64,000 nt of DNA, from contig OX439036.1 in NCBI GenBank assembly GCA_949317995.1, forward strand, positions 108,913,669 through 108,977,668. Reading direction: 5' to 3'. Below are positions 46,771 through 57,679 of this stretch, piece by piece. Source of the stretch: Acholoe squamosa (lineage: Eukaryota; Annelida; Polychaeta; Phyllodocida; Polynoidae). The notes under the pieces are model-generated. The model searched no databases, had not been told where the DNA came from, and worked only from the letters and a program-made list of their open reading frames with translations. The position numbers and the translations under genes are program-made. The stretch's first letter is position 1, and each line of letters begins with the position of its first letter.

Positions 46771-47567
46771 AACACATTGTCTTCTTACTTGAATGAGTGT
46801 TATTCCACCATTAATTGTGAAACTGGAGGGTGGCATCCTGGCAAGGTCCATGTAGATGTTACTTCCTCATACATTATGTTTGATGCATTAATCTTCTGGA
46901 AAATGGTTATAAAAAATACATCACTCCTTTTCACACTTTTGATTCTCATTTTCATTCCAGATGTTGTACTTCAAAAGGCTTATCTGCTTTTTGGGCCTAG
47001 AAAAGAGGTTGAATATAGTTCCACACCATTGTATTTGCAACTGCTTTAAAAAAGAAAAAAGAGAGAGAATGCATGAATAAATAAACGAATAAGTAAATAG
47101 GCAAAGCCTCTCTGTTGATATTCCTTTCTATGATCTAAATGCTTCTTTAGGCCTTTCATACAGGGACATTACCACATAGCAAATGCTGAATGCCATATTT
47201 GAATTAAGTCAGGGCAGCCTTCATCCAGGTGTGCGAGTGATTGTGAAGAATGGCATGTGGGAGAGGTCTTCTTTGGGGTCACATGTAGAGGGCACAAGCT
47301 CCACCTGCCACCAGATACAGATTTTCCCACACTCAACCACATAGTCCATTGTCACCGTATTGATTTCTAACCGAATCTCACCATGTGACTATTGTCTATT
47401 GTCCATGTGATAATCAGTTCAGCAACTGTTGCCAGCCCCCTGCTACACAAGTTCCCCAGAGGGGGCATCGAACAATGTAAATTTATTTCATATTTTGATG
47501 TTCTGTTTGAACATAATGTTTTAGCAGCCTATCTGCTGCAATGCCCGGTATCATTCTATCACCCGTA
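46771..47567. other. Unassigned sequence
   Basis: No gene recognised. Confidence 0.35.
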
Positions 47568-48570
47568 GGGTAGATTAACTTTAAGACGACCACATACCTA
47601 GAGTCGACCACCTGTCAGCTTGTTTTTCTCACTTTCACATGTAGTGCATTGGTCTTAAACCCTTATATTATTGAATTAGAGGTGTTATAGTACCCAATAG
47701 AATGATGTCCTGGAATATATGAAGTAATTGTCACTGCATGATAATAAACTAATGTTCCCATGTTTGAATGGTTTTTACCATGATCAGCTGGTCATTTCAT
47801 CAGAATTCTCCGACTTTGGTTCAATAATTTGGAGATCACAAGTGCTCACATATACAACATTTTGACTCTAGGCATAGATAAATATCTTTGCTAAATGATA
47901 ACATAGGTAAAAGTGCAGAAATGTTAAATACTTTCTGTATAGGACTTATTTCCTAGAACATACCAATTTCCCCTTGAGATGACCGCCATTTCACCTTGAG
48001 TCAACCACTCCTTATACACCTATTTGTGCATTTAATTGAATAGAAACCATTGATTATGTAGGATCACATCACAAGATTCATGGCCAGAATAGTTTGGTAT
48101 AGAAATGTTCACTGGATTATGCTCTGTTGCATACATTTCAATCTCAACTGTAATGATATGGTTATTCCTATGTAAAGGGGAACCATTTGATACTGAGAGT
48201 GTGATGATCAAGTTAAGGAATGGATTATTATAGTCCATATTGAAGGTATATTAAAGTACATTAAAAACAAAGCCTCTACAATGCAGGGTTGGAAATACCA
48301 CTTCTATTTTGATGAGATTTACAATGTCCATGGCCATAAAGCTGCCTTCAATTTCCATTCTAATTGAGTCACTATAAAAACATACATTTTCTTATGATGC
48401 AATACTTTTAATTACGCCATTTTACTGCATATCTATGGAAGACACTTTTTCCAAAAATGATAGTTTGATGAACATAGCCCCAATAAACAAGTGGTTATCA
48501 AGTGGTCAGCTCAAGGTGCAAGGTGGTCATCTCAAGGTGAAGGAACAGTCGTCTTTGGGTTAATCTACCC
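47568..48570. mobile_element. 1.0-kb element with TIRs and TA flanks (non-autonomous, Tc1/mariner-like)
   Basis: GGGTAGATTAAC at 47568 and GTTAATCTACCC ending at 48570 are exact inverted ends, and each is flanked by TA. The similarity continues inward (AAGACGAC). Subterminal GACCAC-like words repeat at both ends (for example GACGACCAC, GTCGACCACC and their complements near 48490-48560). No transposase is inside. Confidence 0.65.
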
Positions 48571-49195
48571 TACTCCTCTGAGGTCAAACCTGGGTGTGAT
48601 GTTCGCAGTCATGGTACTCATTGATGCCTTGTGTGTCTTTAGCTCAATCTGGAAATGTTGTCGAAATAACAGTGAAATCTTTGTGTCAAAGAGCATGGAA
48701 GCAGCAGTGCTGTAGAATTATCTAACCTGTGTGATGTGCAGATAATTAAATTCTGTTTAAATTAGAGATGGCTTGGGATGTCTAGTTACAGGGGCTCTAA
48801 GGGAGTGGTGATTATTTATCAACAGGGGGGGTGGTGGGTTTGCCTAGCATAATTGTAAAGGAAAACCTTTCTCCTGACCCTCTTGCTAGCTCTATGTTCT
48901 GCAGTGTAGCCTGAGTTTATCAGTGCGTATGAATACTATCATAGAAAGTGGTGTCCCAGTCCATGGGTCTTACCTCCCAGATGTAGACTCAAACCCTAAC
49001 TGCCTGCATACCCCTCCCTCCCTCTTCTGTCTGTAACTATGTGAAGATGGATTAGACCTGTACACTGCATCTGAAAGAAATCAACACCACAGATGATGGA
49101 TGGCACATAGCAGCTGCCGGAAGTTGTCTTATTCTAAAGGTACAAAATATGAGAAGGGTCTTACTTCAATGTTTCAGAGGGTGATGACAAGCACA
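48571..49195. other. Unassigned sequence
   Basis: No gene recognised. Confidence 0.35.
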
Positions 49196-49198
49196 TAA

Positions 49199-49543
49199 GG
49201 GACGAGTCATTTATTGCTAGGTGGAGGGGGCTTGTTAGATATAGGGGGGGGGTCATTTTGAAAAAGAGCCCCTTGGTTGGGGGGCCTAAACTCATTAAAC
49301 CTTCATAAGGGGGGGCGGTTAAAACTAAATATGGGCAATTCAAATACCCATCATGACGCATCATTCCACATGTGTATCCGAATTTTTTTTGGGGGGGTCA
49401 TTTTGCAAAATCAGTTCTTAGTGGGAGGGGGTCACGATCATTTTTGTCATAGTGTTGGGGGGGGGTCAGAAAAAAATTTGCTGATCTGCCAAAATCCATC
49501 AAGCCCCGCCCCCCCCCCCAGCTGGCAATAAATGACTCGTCCC
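49199..49543. mobile_element. PIF/Harbinger-like MITE, 345 bp
   Basis: Perfect 19-bp TIRs, GGGACGAGTCATTTATTGC at 49199-49217 and its complement at 49525-49543. Flanking TAA at 49196-49198 and 49544-49546 fits the TWA target duplications of PIF/Harbinger elements. The interior has long G- and C-runs and no ORF of note. Confidence 0.9.
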
Positions 49544-49799
49544 TAAATTATCATCAATTTGATGGCTGCATATAGCTCATACTGGGTATTTAGTTACATT
49601 GAAAAATCCTGTAGAGATGTTGCATGGATGCAGCATGCCAAAATTTATAAGGCAACTTTGAAATGACAAGAAAAAAATAAAACTCATGTATCAACTGAAC
49701 CCCTACTGAAAGGTATATTGAAGAGATGGTGGTAGAATAAATTCACAGAAAGATTTTCATCATTACAAATTCCGAGTTTCGAAAGAGTTAAACTCGACT

Positions 49800-49960
49800 G
49801 GAGGCATTAAAAAAGAAGACATTATTAGAACCAACAGTACACAGTGTATTGTTACCTTACAACCTCCTCCTTTTAAGTCTAGACTGTGTCTTCAATTCTG
49901 GCAGCTCCTCATTTATCTAGGATGGAGTGCATCTCACTTCAATCTAATTACTTGACACTG
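49800..49960 (+). repeat. Module V, direct copy 2
   Basis: Shares TTCAATTCTGGCAGCTCC-like and CATTTATCT blocks with 46600-46770. Confidence 0.6.
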
Positions 49961-49984
49961 CCTTCAGGGTACAAAGTCCCCGGG

Positions 49985-50280
49985 TGTGAGCCTCATGATT
50001 TCAAATCTCATTGATGTTGATATCAAATAAAAGCCTTCAAAGAATGTCTTGCATCCCTTTCCCAGCTGACAACAAAAAAGTGGCACACAAACAACACGCT
50101 ATCATAAAGTACACAAAGAGCCTCAGGTGGAAACACTCCCTGAAGAAGATCCTCTTCAGTCCGTTTTTATCTGTACAAGCAATTGAAGCCAGGCTATGTG
50201 TTGTAAACCTAAGCCATATAAAGTATGTAAAAGCTGTGAAAACCCAGTTTTCTCTGCATGAAATGTCTGTTTGAACTTAA
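49985..50280 (+). repeat. Module W, copy 1 (contiguous)
   Basis: Its two halves match 54695-54840 and 55080-55200 (GATGTTGATATCAAA.AAAAG, CATCCTATCATAAAGT-like, AGGTGGA..ACTCCCTGAA, CTCTGCATGAAATGTCTGTT). Copy 2 is split by about 240 bp. Confidence 0.75.
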
Positions 50281-50983
50281 CATGTGGATTAACACGTCTT
50301 CTTTTTATACTCCCAGGAATAACCATTATGCATGTCTAGAGGGTTATTTAGCGTTTAATGTATGTTATGGGAATGCACAAGTGGGTTTATGGGTTAATAT
50401 TAATCCACGACCGCGCAGCGTTTATCTCACATTTTTCTGCATTTTGTATTAATTTCATATCTTATAACCCCAGAATTAATCTTAATTTTGTTCAGCCGAG
50501 CGATAGAAAAAGTCTCCTCTTCACCATATTGTTTTCAGTGGAAGATGACAGCACGGACCTCGTTTTGGTTATGGACGCAAGGAGGGAGCATTTGTTATTT
50601 TCATATTAACTGTAATAATCTTAATCGAACTTTTAGGCAAAATTGAATGAAAAAAGTATACAATACAGTGCATTATTAAAAATATTCACTCTCATAAGAT
50701 GCAAAGAACACATCATGGTATTATTTTAAGGCCTGAAGCCCTAATTTATCACATTTTTTTTTTTTTACTTCATGTGAATGTTCAGGTTACAATTATAGAA
50801 CTGGACATTGGAGAAGAGTGTAGTGGTAGCTCCTACATCTTTCAAGTTTATATTCTGGTTTGTGGATTAGACTTCCACTTGAGTACCTGCAGGGAGCACT
50901 TGAGTATCTGTAGAACATACTAGAGTAGCTGGAGCTAATACTCGAGTGTTCTCTGTGTTCAGGAGTTTCATGGCCATGTCATG
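50281..50983. other. Unassigned sequence downstream of the recombinase pseudogene
   Basis: No gene recognised. Confidence 0.4.
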
Positions 50984-52189
50984 TCAGACTGTATCTGGGG
51001 TCTTACTATAGAAATCGATACTGGCCTCATCTTTATGCCCTGTCACACTTTTGATATCCTTTGCTAAAACACCCTGAGGGTAGTGATAGTGGTAGCTCTA
51101 ATGCAATGATTTGTGTAAATTTTACTGAGTTTGGCCTCTTTTGAAATGGCTGGCATCAACTTCCGAATAGTGTTTATACCCATGGATGTTTTAGTGTACC
51201 ATGTGGTACTGAGCCTATAGTTAGATTTTTTGGCTGTTTGAGAGAAGGCTGGGTTTTCTGGATGTAATTTACCAAGATACATTTTCATACTTTTCAATGG
51301 ACAGTTTTCTCCACCGGTTCCGTACATTCTTTGATCATGTTCTATACCATTTTCATCTTTTTTAAAGATGAAATGACTGTTTTCCAATTCATGAAGCCCC
51401 TCTCTAGCCCTACAACCAAACTGTAATGACATTTCATAATATACCTTCCTCTGGAGTGAGGTGGGATTCTGATTTGAAAGTATCATACAATTTTTTTTGA
51501 TCTGCTTGGGTTCTTGATTCATAATGAGTTGTTACATTGAGCCCAGACTTCTTGTTAATCTTAATATGCCCTTTGAGAACATTATTAGCTTGAATGAAAG
51601 GTGAATCTGTCATGATATTGTACTTGACATTATGTGGAGATCCAGTTAGAAATCTGTGCAGTCCAGCTCTGATACATAACAGTGAAGTTTTAGAGCACAT
51701 TTTGCCATCTTTGGTTTGGACCTGACCATAGAACTTCCTGAGAATTTCTGCAAGGGCACATCGAGTATAAGGATATCTCTCGTAATAACAAAGCGAATTT
51801 AATGATTTTTTTCACATACCTTTTATTATATCCAATGCACATTTTGTCTGTTTGTGTGTGGCCTTGGCTTTTGCTGAAGCCTCCATGTTTATCAGTTCTT
51901 CATTGTTTGGGGCGAATCTATTGTTATTGCTGACCTTGGGTTCTTTGTTTACTTTTGGTGTTGCCGGTGGTTCAATGGGTGCCTCCTCTTCATTCATTTC
52001 AAGCTTACCCCGTCTCAGGTTTCTAGCTACTTGCACCACCTCTGTTCCATCAGATTATAATCTAATCTTATATTTGTAGTAGCTACTAAAAATAACTTCT
52101 TCGATTACTCCTAAAATCCACCCATCTGGTGTATCGACCTCGACAATATCCCCCTTCGTATACAATGACTTGAAAGACATCGAAGCCAT
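50984..52189 (-). pseudogene. SH3/Tudor-like domain fused to a Crypton-type tyrosine recombinase (DUF3504/KIAA1958-like)
   Basis: The ATG at 52189 is in a good context (A at -3, G at +4). Exon 1 (52189-51820) starts MASMSFKSLYTKGDIVEVDT and resembles an SH3/Tudor-type barrel (DGWILGVIEEV ... YYKYKIRL), then a Pro/Glu linker, then RFAPNNEELINM, typical of this recombinase family. A 72-nt intron (51819-51748, GT-AG) splits a Glu codon. Exon 2 carries the core-binding part (LLCIRAGLHRFLTG) and the catalytic part with RAREGL (first Arg), KK, NHCIR (HxxR), GHK and the Tyr at 51008-51010. Disruptions: an in-frame TAA in exon 1 (about 52056), a frameshift near 51460 and a one-base loss near 51078. 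The catalytic residues survive in pieces. Crypton-derived domains occur both in transposons and in host genes, and either origin fits. Confidence 0.85.
51748..51819 (-). other. Intron of the recombinase pseudogene
   Basis: 72 nt. The donor reads AAAAG/GTATGTG and the acceptor CCCTTGCAG/AAATT. Splicing restores the frame between IIK and ILRKFYGQ. Confidence 0.75.
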
Positions 52190-52235
52190 TTTGACCGAGT
52201 GAGAGATCTCTACTAAAAGAGGTGCCAACTGACCT

Positions 52236-52244
52236 ACTTCCGGT
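52236..52244 (-). promoter_or_regulatory. ETS/GABP-type site upstream of the recombinase pseudogene
   Basis: On the minus strand it reads ACCGGAAGT, 47 nt upstream of the ATG. Such sites are common in TATA-less animal promoters. No TATA box is seen. Confidence 0.4.
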
Positions 52245-52467
52245 TCAAGCGGTCAATCAACGAGAAATGGAAAGTGGCTAGATTCGCTATATATTTGGAC
52301 TTATTTTAAAATAATCACTATGCTATCATCATCTAGGGGTATTCTACTGCATGTCTACAGAAGAAAAAGGATTTCCATATACAATTTCTACCGGAAAACC
52401 GTGTGGATATATATCGTTCATTATGGCCCGGTAAGTGATTCTCTTTCTCTCCTTATAGAAGTCACTC

Positions 52468-52540
52468 TGCTCCAGCTTGGTATAGTGGACAGCGAGCTTG
52501 CCTCCTGCCCCAGAGGCCAGGGATTGATTCCCTGTTACAC
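52468..52540 (+). repeat. tRNA-like sequence (SINE head or tRNA pseudogene)
   Basis: CAGGG-ATTGATT-CCCTG forms a 5-bp T-arm with a 7-base loop, and TGGTATAGTGG resembles a D-arm / A box. GCCTC and GAGGC can pair as an anticodon stem, but the loop is 8 bases, and the acceptor stem is poor. Best read as a degenerate tRNA gene or a tRNA-derived SINE. Confidence 0.4.
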
Positions 52541-53690
52541 CTTAAACGGTTTTAACTGGAAATGTATGGCGAGGTTGACTTTGTATACTTTTCCAATTTA
52601 TTAACATGTCCAGGTTCTACCCTACAGCTTCTTGAAGATGAAGAAAAGGTCTGAGAGTGCGTTGAAAAGGTCTGAGAGTGCGTTATGGCTGGATAAGGAA
52701 CTGGGGTTATGAGCAAAAAAGCACTGTCCAGGCCCAAATCATGAGATAAACAATAATCATTAAATGACAGGTATTGATTATCAGTTATCAGTTGTCATCA
52801 ATACCTCATAGACATTTGAGATGAAGTGTATTTTCGAACCTTTTATGGAATTACTTGGAGCAATAGCCCTTCATGTGTCTCTAGAGACTTGAACAGTATT
52901 GTAACTGTTAACGATACGATACCAACTAATTTTGGGGGATCTTTTAATTTTGTTATGTTTCTATATACCATGTTCATGTAAGCCTATATGAGGAATTTTT
53001 GGGCCTGTTAATTTTTTTAATATGTTAATACCATAGTAATAGATGCAAAATATATAAGTGAGAGCCGACACAAATCAAAACCAGCATGCATTGTGACCAA
53101 TCACAACATGTATAGGCTTTCAATATTTCGCTAAAATGTCATCAAATATGGCTATGGATATACACAATTATAGATAAATGGATGAGTCACTTTGGCCTTA
53201 TCTAATATCTCTGTCATTTGAGCACCGAGTGCTTTATTGAAGACAAATAGCATTTGGAACCTGCATCTAAGTTTGTGCATTGCTCGGCTTCGATACCGCC
53301 TTGAAAGTTCAATCAATCTGCAAGCCGTGGCTGGTCTTACTTTTATAGTGTTCATCCATCATCTTCCTCCATGATGTGGTAAGATTAGAGAGGATAAAGC
53401 ACTTCATTTTTGTATGTTTCATAGTATTTATCTGCCCTCAGTGTTGTGCATAGAAATGATTGCATTCTTTGTGATTTATAATTATTATGATAATTTATAG
53501 CAGAACATGTATCTATTTGGTTGCTATGGTTGCTATGGGACGGGGGGGGGAGTTCTACCAATGTTTTTGGCAAATTCCTCACAACTAAGATTGAAGTTAG
53601 ACACATATACATCAAACTATTATTAACTACATGAAACTCTAATGAACACTTAGATCTATCACTGCCACCAGCAGCATGTTTGCAATTAGC
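52541..53690. other. Mostly unassigned; module X copy 1 at about 53290-53400
   Basis: 53290-53400 resembles 55960-56020 and 56590-56705 (CTTGAA.GTTCAATC, TGGT...TCTTACTT, CATCTTCCTCC.TGA, AGATTAGAGAGGATAA). No gene. Confidence 0.45.
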
Positions 53691-54200
53691 AATCTAGTTG
53701 ATATAAAAAAGATACTGCAATAGAAAGAGAAGAAAAATACATTGCACAAATTGAAGAAGATGGATAATGACAGGATTCATATAAGTAAAGTCTATAACAT
53801 AGTAACAGGATCCTTATGGAGTGGTCATTTTTGACAAAATTCAGACCCTTCCTGGGAGGAGGGGGAAAACAAATTTCAGCCTGTCTTAGTGAAATAGCCC
53901 GCATATTGCTGTAGCACAAAGGGGGAGGGGTGTTTGTGACCCCTCCAAGGGGAGGGCTTAAAAGATTTTGATGCACCCCCTGAAAATCCACCACCCATCC
54001 CCTGTTGCTAAAGGATGACCACTCCCTTCTGCCTTGGGGGGGGGGGCTGAGGAGGGAGTTTGACTGGTCTTAGAAGATGTAGGATGAGGTCAGAGAGATG
54101 ACAGAGACATTGGATATTTTGTGGGAATAAAGGCAAGGGGAGAGGAGAGCACATTATGAGTGTATGGATTATTTGTTCTCCTTTTTTTCATCTTCCTTAA
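53691..54200 (+). repeat. Module Y, copy 1 (interrupted by a G-rich repeat)
   Basis: Matches 57680-58020 on both sides of 53818-54025: GATACTG, GAAGAAGATGGAT.ATG, AAAGTCTATAA.ATAG, ACAGGATC before it, and GCTGAGGAGGGAG, GAGAGATGACAGA, ATAAAGGCAAGGG after. Confidence 0.75.
53818..54025. mobile_element. G-rich MITE-like repeat, family G (copy 2)
   Basis: GGAGTGGTCAT at 53818-53828 and ATGACCACTCC at 54015-54025 are exact inverted ends. The insertion is supported by its absence from the second copy of module Y (near 57810). Related to 23395-23620. Confidence 0.7.
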
Positions 54201-54356
54201 AGCATGAACCTGGAAATTTACAAGGATCAACAGTTATTTTTTACAGTATAGTCAAGTATTGCCATTTCTACAATGAACCACCAGAAAGCAATCCATAGAT
54301 CTCTTTACATGCTCCACCTCATCCTCAGAATTAAGACATATCGTTTTGGCAGGGTA

Positions 54357-54578
54357 CCCAGCAAATTGTCGTAATCTGTTGACATGATTGGTCATCAATG
54401 GTGACTCCTTTTTGAGTGATAACCTATTCTGTCATCTTTCGCCACTGTGTGTTAGACTCACTTGGCATAGCAATTGCTATTCCTGGTGATCTTGTGCTAT
54501 AACAACGTCATGTTCCATCTAGCGACATGTGTGAGCCACTTCACACAGGTTGACGAGGACTCACAACAATTTGCTGGG
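54357..54578. mobile_element. Tc1/mariner-like MITE, copy 1 (222 bp)
   Basis: Ends CCCAGCAAATTGTCGT and ACAACAATTTGCTGGG, flanked by TA on both sides (54355-54356 and 54579-54580). It is nearly identical to copy 2. Confidence 0.88.
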
Positions 54579-54694
54579 TAGGTTTAACAAAGATGGAGTG
54601 AAGAAGTTTATTGTGATTGAAAGGAAAACCCCTATTGATGGGAGGTGCGACAGACATGCCACTACTTTAAGAAAACAGCTCTCAGAGTATAAAA

Positions 54695-55200
54695 TCTGTG
54701 GGTCTGAGCTTCAACATTTTTAATCTCATTAATGTTGATATCAAACAAAAGTCTTCAAAGAATGACTTCTGTCCCAGCTGCCAACAAAAAGTGGCCCACA
54801 AACGACATCCTATCATAAAGTGCACAAAGAACCTCAGGAGGGCAATTCTAAAAAACTGACGATCCTTTTGTGGCCATGTCATGTATTTAGCAACACTCAT
54901 TTTAGACACAGAAGATAGCCATATTTTGAAATTTGTATACATTTCCAGTGTAACACATACCCATTTTATGCAGATAGTATGCAGAAATATCAATTATAAG
55001 CTTGATATGCCTTGATTTGATATCATTTGTGTCCTGACGAAAATTGTTATTCTATATCGTGAGTTTTTAAGAATCACCCTCCAGGTGGAGGAACTCCCTG
55101 AAATAGAATCTCTTCAATCTGTTTTGATCTTCACAGGCAATTCAAACCAGGCTGTGAAAAACTAGTTTCCTCTGCATGAAATGTCTGTTCGAATCTGGGG
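54695..55200 (+). repeat. Module W, copy 2 (split)
   Basis: Halves at 54695-54840 and 55080-55200 match 49985-50280. The 240-bp insert between has no recognised ends. Confidence 0.7.
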
Positions 55201-56045
55201 ATGAGCACATATGTGGCCAGGTGAGGGAAAACATGCCTCCTGGGGGGAAATGGCTTTTTAAGATTTAAGTCATGGGTTTTAAAATAAGATATCTTGAGCT
55301 AAAATACCCCTGGTAGTTTTTCGGTAATTGCTTGTCAAACTTAGGTTGGTGTGTACTACTGAAAATGGGAAATAAGCCCTAAATGCATTATATCCTATCA
55401 TGAACACTAACAATGCAAAAAATACTGTTTTGTGGAAAAATAACCAAATAAATGTGATAGTTTTGTCATAAATTTAGTTCTAGAGGGAATTTTTCAGCTC
55501 TGTTTTCAGTTGTGGGTTCTTGAAGAAATTTCAAAAATACTTTTGTGGCAAAAATTCCCAATTGGAATAGGAGAGTTGTTTTCATGGCAACCAGAAATTA
55601 GCTTATCTACCAATTTTCTATGTTTCCATGGCAACCAACATTCCAAAAATGGAACATTTTTAGTGGAGATGGAATGATTTTAAGCATACCACTGGATTCC
55701 TTATCAATAATTGGTCTAAAGCTTATTTTAGCATATTTGCCAGTGTTTAACCCATATACTGCCCCTTGGTGGCTAAAACCAATACTAAAAATCCCCCCCG
55801 GAGGCGTGTTCTCCCCCATTGGGCCACATATTCTTTTTTATACCTCCAGGAATTAACATCTTATCTAATATTTTTCATTCCTCCATCATTTGAGTACTTG
55901 AGCTAAATTGAAGAAGAAGTATCCTTTGAAACCTGCGTCTGAGTTGGTGCATTACTGTACCTCCATAGCACCCTTAAGGCTTTCAATTTGCAAGGAGTGG
56001 TGAGTCTTACTTATAATAGTGATTCTGTCACCAGCCATCATTTTC
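55201..56045. other. Mostly unassigned; repeat related to 25.2 kb at 55700-55850
   Basis: 55700-55850 shares ordered blocks with 25222-25330, and 55960-56020 is module X copy 2. No gene. Confidence 0.4.
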
Positions 56046-56265
56046 CCCAGCAAATTGTCATCATCTGTCGCCATGATTGGTCATCAATAGTGACTCCTTT
56101 ATGAGTGATAACTCATTCCGTCATCTTTCACTGTGTGTTAGACTCATATGGCATAGCAATTTGCTATTTCTGGTGATCTTGTGCTATAACGACGTCGTGT
56201 TCCATCTAGCGACATGTGTGAGCCACTTCACACAGGTTGACAAGGACTCACGACAATTTGCTGGG
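56046..56265. mobile_element. Tc1/mariner-like MITE, copy 2 (220 bp)
   Basis: CCCAGCAAATTGTC at the left and GACAATTTGCTGGG at the right. Flanking dinucleotides are TC on both sides, not TA. Most of the interior is shared with copy 1, including CATCTAGCGACATGTGTGAG. Confidence 0.85.
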
Positions 56266-56589
56266 TCCTCAGTGATGTATGTGGGCTTAAAGAGGACAAT
56301 GCACTTAAATGTTCCATACTATGTATCAGAATTTCTTTTTAGTTCTTTTCACATATGATGCTAAATAGTATTATGAGTCAGTACTGCAATGACCAGAGCA
56401 TGTTAACAGTTATACCAGGAGACTTGCATTATGCTGGCAATATGCTAATATATATGAGACATGTTTAGAATTGGTAGTTTGGTATTTATAACATGTTAGA
56501 ATACTAATATTATGACAACCATCCCACGTTCGAACACGTACAAGTGCACTGAAAAAAGGAATCTCATCAAAAACTTATCAGAACCTCAT

Positions 56590-56880
56590 CAATACCACCT
56601 TGAAGTGTTCAATCTGCAAACTGTGGCAGGTCTTACTTATATGGTGATCCTGTCACCATCCGTCATCTTCCTCCGTGACGTGGTCAGATTAGAGAGGATA
56701 ATGCACTTTATTTTTATATGTTCCATACTATTTATCAGCTTTTCTTTTCTTTTTTTATATATATAATGCTTGATAGTATCAAGAGTCATGCAGTACTACA
56801 TTGCCCGTAGTATGATAAGAGTAATCAGTAATCCGAGGAGACTTGCATCAGCTTATGCTGACAATATGCTATTGTAACGA
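56590..56880. repeat. Module X, copy 3
   Basis: The best match to 53290-53400. It also shares GAGACTTGCAT and the CAATATGCTA segment with 56420-56450. Noncoding. Confidence 0.5.
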
Positions 56881-56933
56881 GAGATATTTTGAATCGGTAG
56901 ATCATGGGTCTAGACCCCTAAATTCGACAGGGT

Positions 56934-57135
56934 GACATGGCCATTTCTTAAAATCGACATGTGACATGGAACTTAGTGACAAGGACATGGAGAATGAAAA
57001 AGTTAGTGACATGAGACATGACCTTTCCTTAAAATCGACATGTGACATGGAGCTTAGTGACAGGGACATGGGGAAATAGAAGTTTAGTGACATGTGACAT
57101 GGCCTTTTCTTAAAATCGACATGTGACATGGGGAC
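56934..57135. repeat. 81-bp minisatellite, about 2.5 units
   Basis: Units start GACATGRCC at 56934, 57015 and 57096. Each contains CTTAAAATCGACATGTGACA. TCTAGACCCC-type strings lie on both sides (near 56910 and 57153). The 81-bp length keeps a minus-strand frame open as 27-residue repeats (MSHVDFK), which I attribute to the period. Confidence 0.9.
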
Positions 57136-57679
57136 CCCCCATCTAGACCCCCTAGATCGGTTATATGTTATCATACTAATATTGAGATAACCATTTCACA
57201 TGGTACTGCTCTAACCTGCAGTGTTGTGCATAGAAAAGATTGTATTCTCTCTGACATATTATGATAATTCTCAGCAGCACACGTATTTATTTGGTTTCTT
57301 AGGGGGGGGGCTTACTACCAATGTTTTTTGGCAAGGTCCTTAAAACTTAGATGGCTGTTAGATTCATATGTATACATATACTATTATAACTACAAACATA
57401 GATGAAACAGTATATGACCCATTCCAATGAAATATGTCACATTTACATTGGTCAATTTTGCAAACTCAGAATTACATTATGAAACTTCCTATGTACACAA
57501 ATTTGGCATTTTTTTAAGCCCCGGGTGTTTTCTTTCGGATTAGACCAGAAATAGGGACAGGGGTTAATTCTTTTTACAGCCACCTGTATCCAAAAAGACC
57601 CCAAAAAAAACCCAGAAAGTGACATGTCTCGTCAGGTCTATATCGCTGCAACCAGTAACCTGCTGGTACTAACCACTCT
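57136..57679. other. Unassigned sequence
   Basis: 57200-57340 resembles 53440-53600 (GTGTTGTGCATAGAAA.GATTG, ATTTATTTGGTT, the G-run, CTACCAATGTTTTTGGCAA), part of the same duplicated region. No gene. Confidence 0.45.

Noticed and set aside
52320..52604. 94-codon plus-strand ORF with a GTAAGTG donor-like site
   Set aside because: It overlaps the tRNA-like sequence and has no recognisable domain; a chance frame.
56902..57174. 90-codon minus-strand ORF with MSHVDFK repeats
   Set aside because: It is explained by an 81-bp minisatellite whose period is divisible by three.
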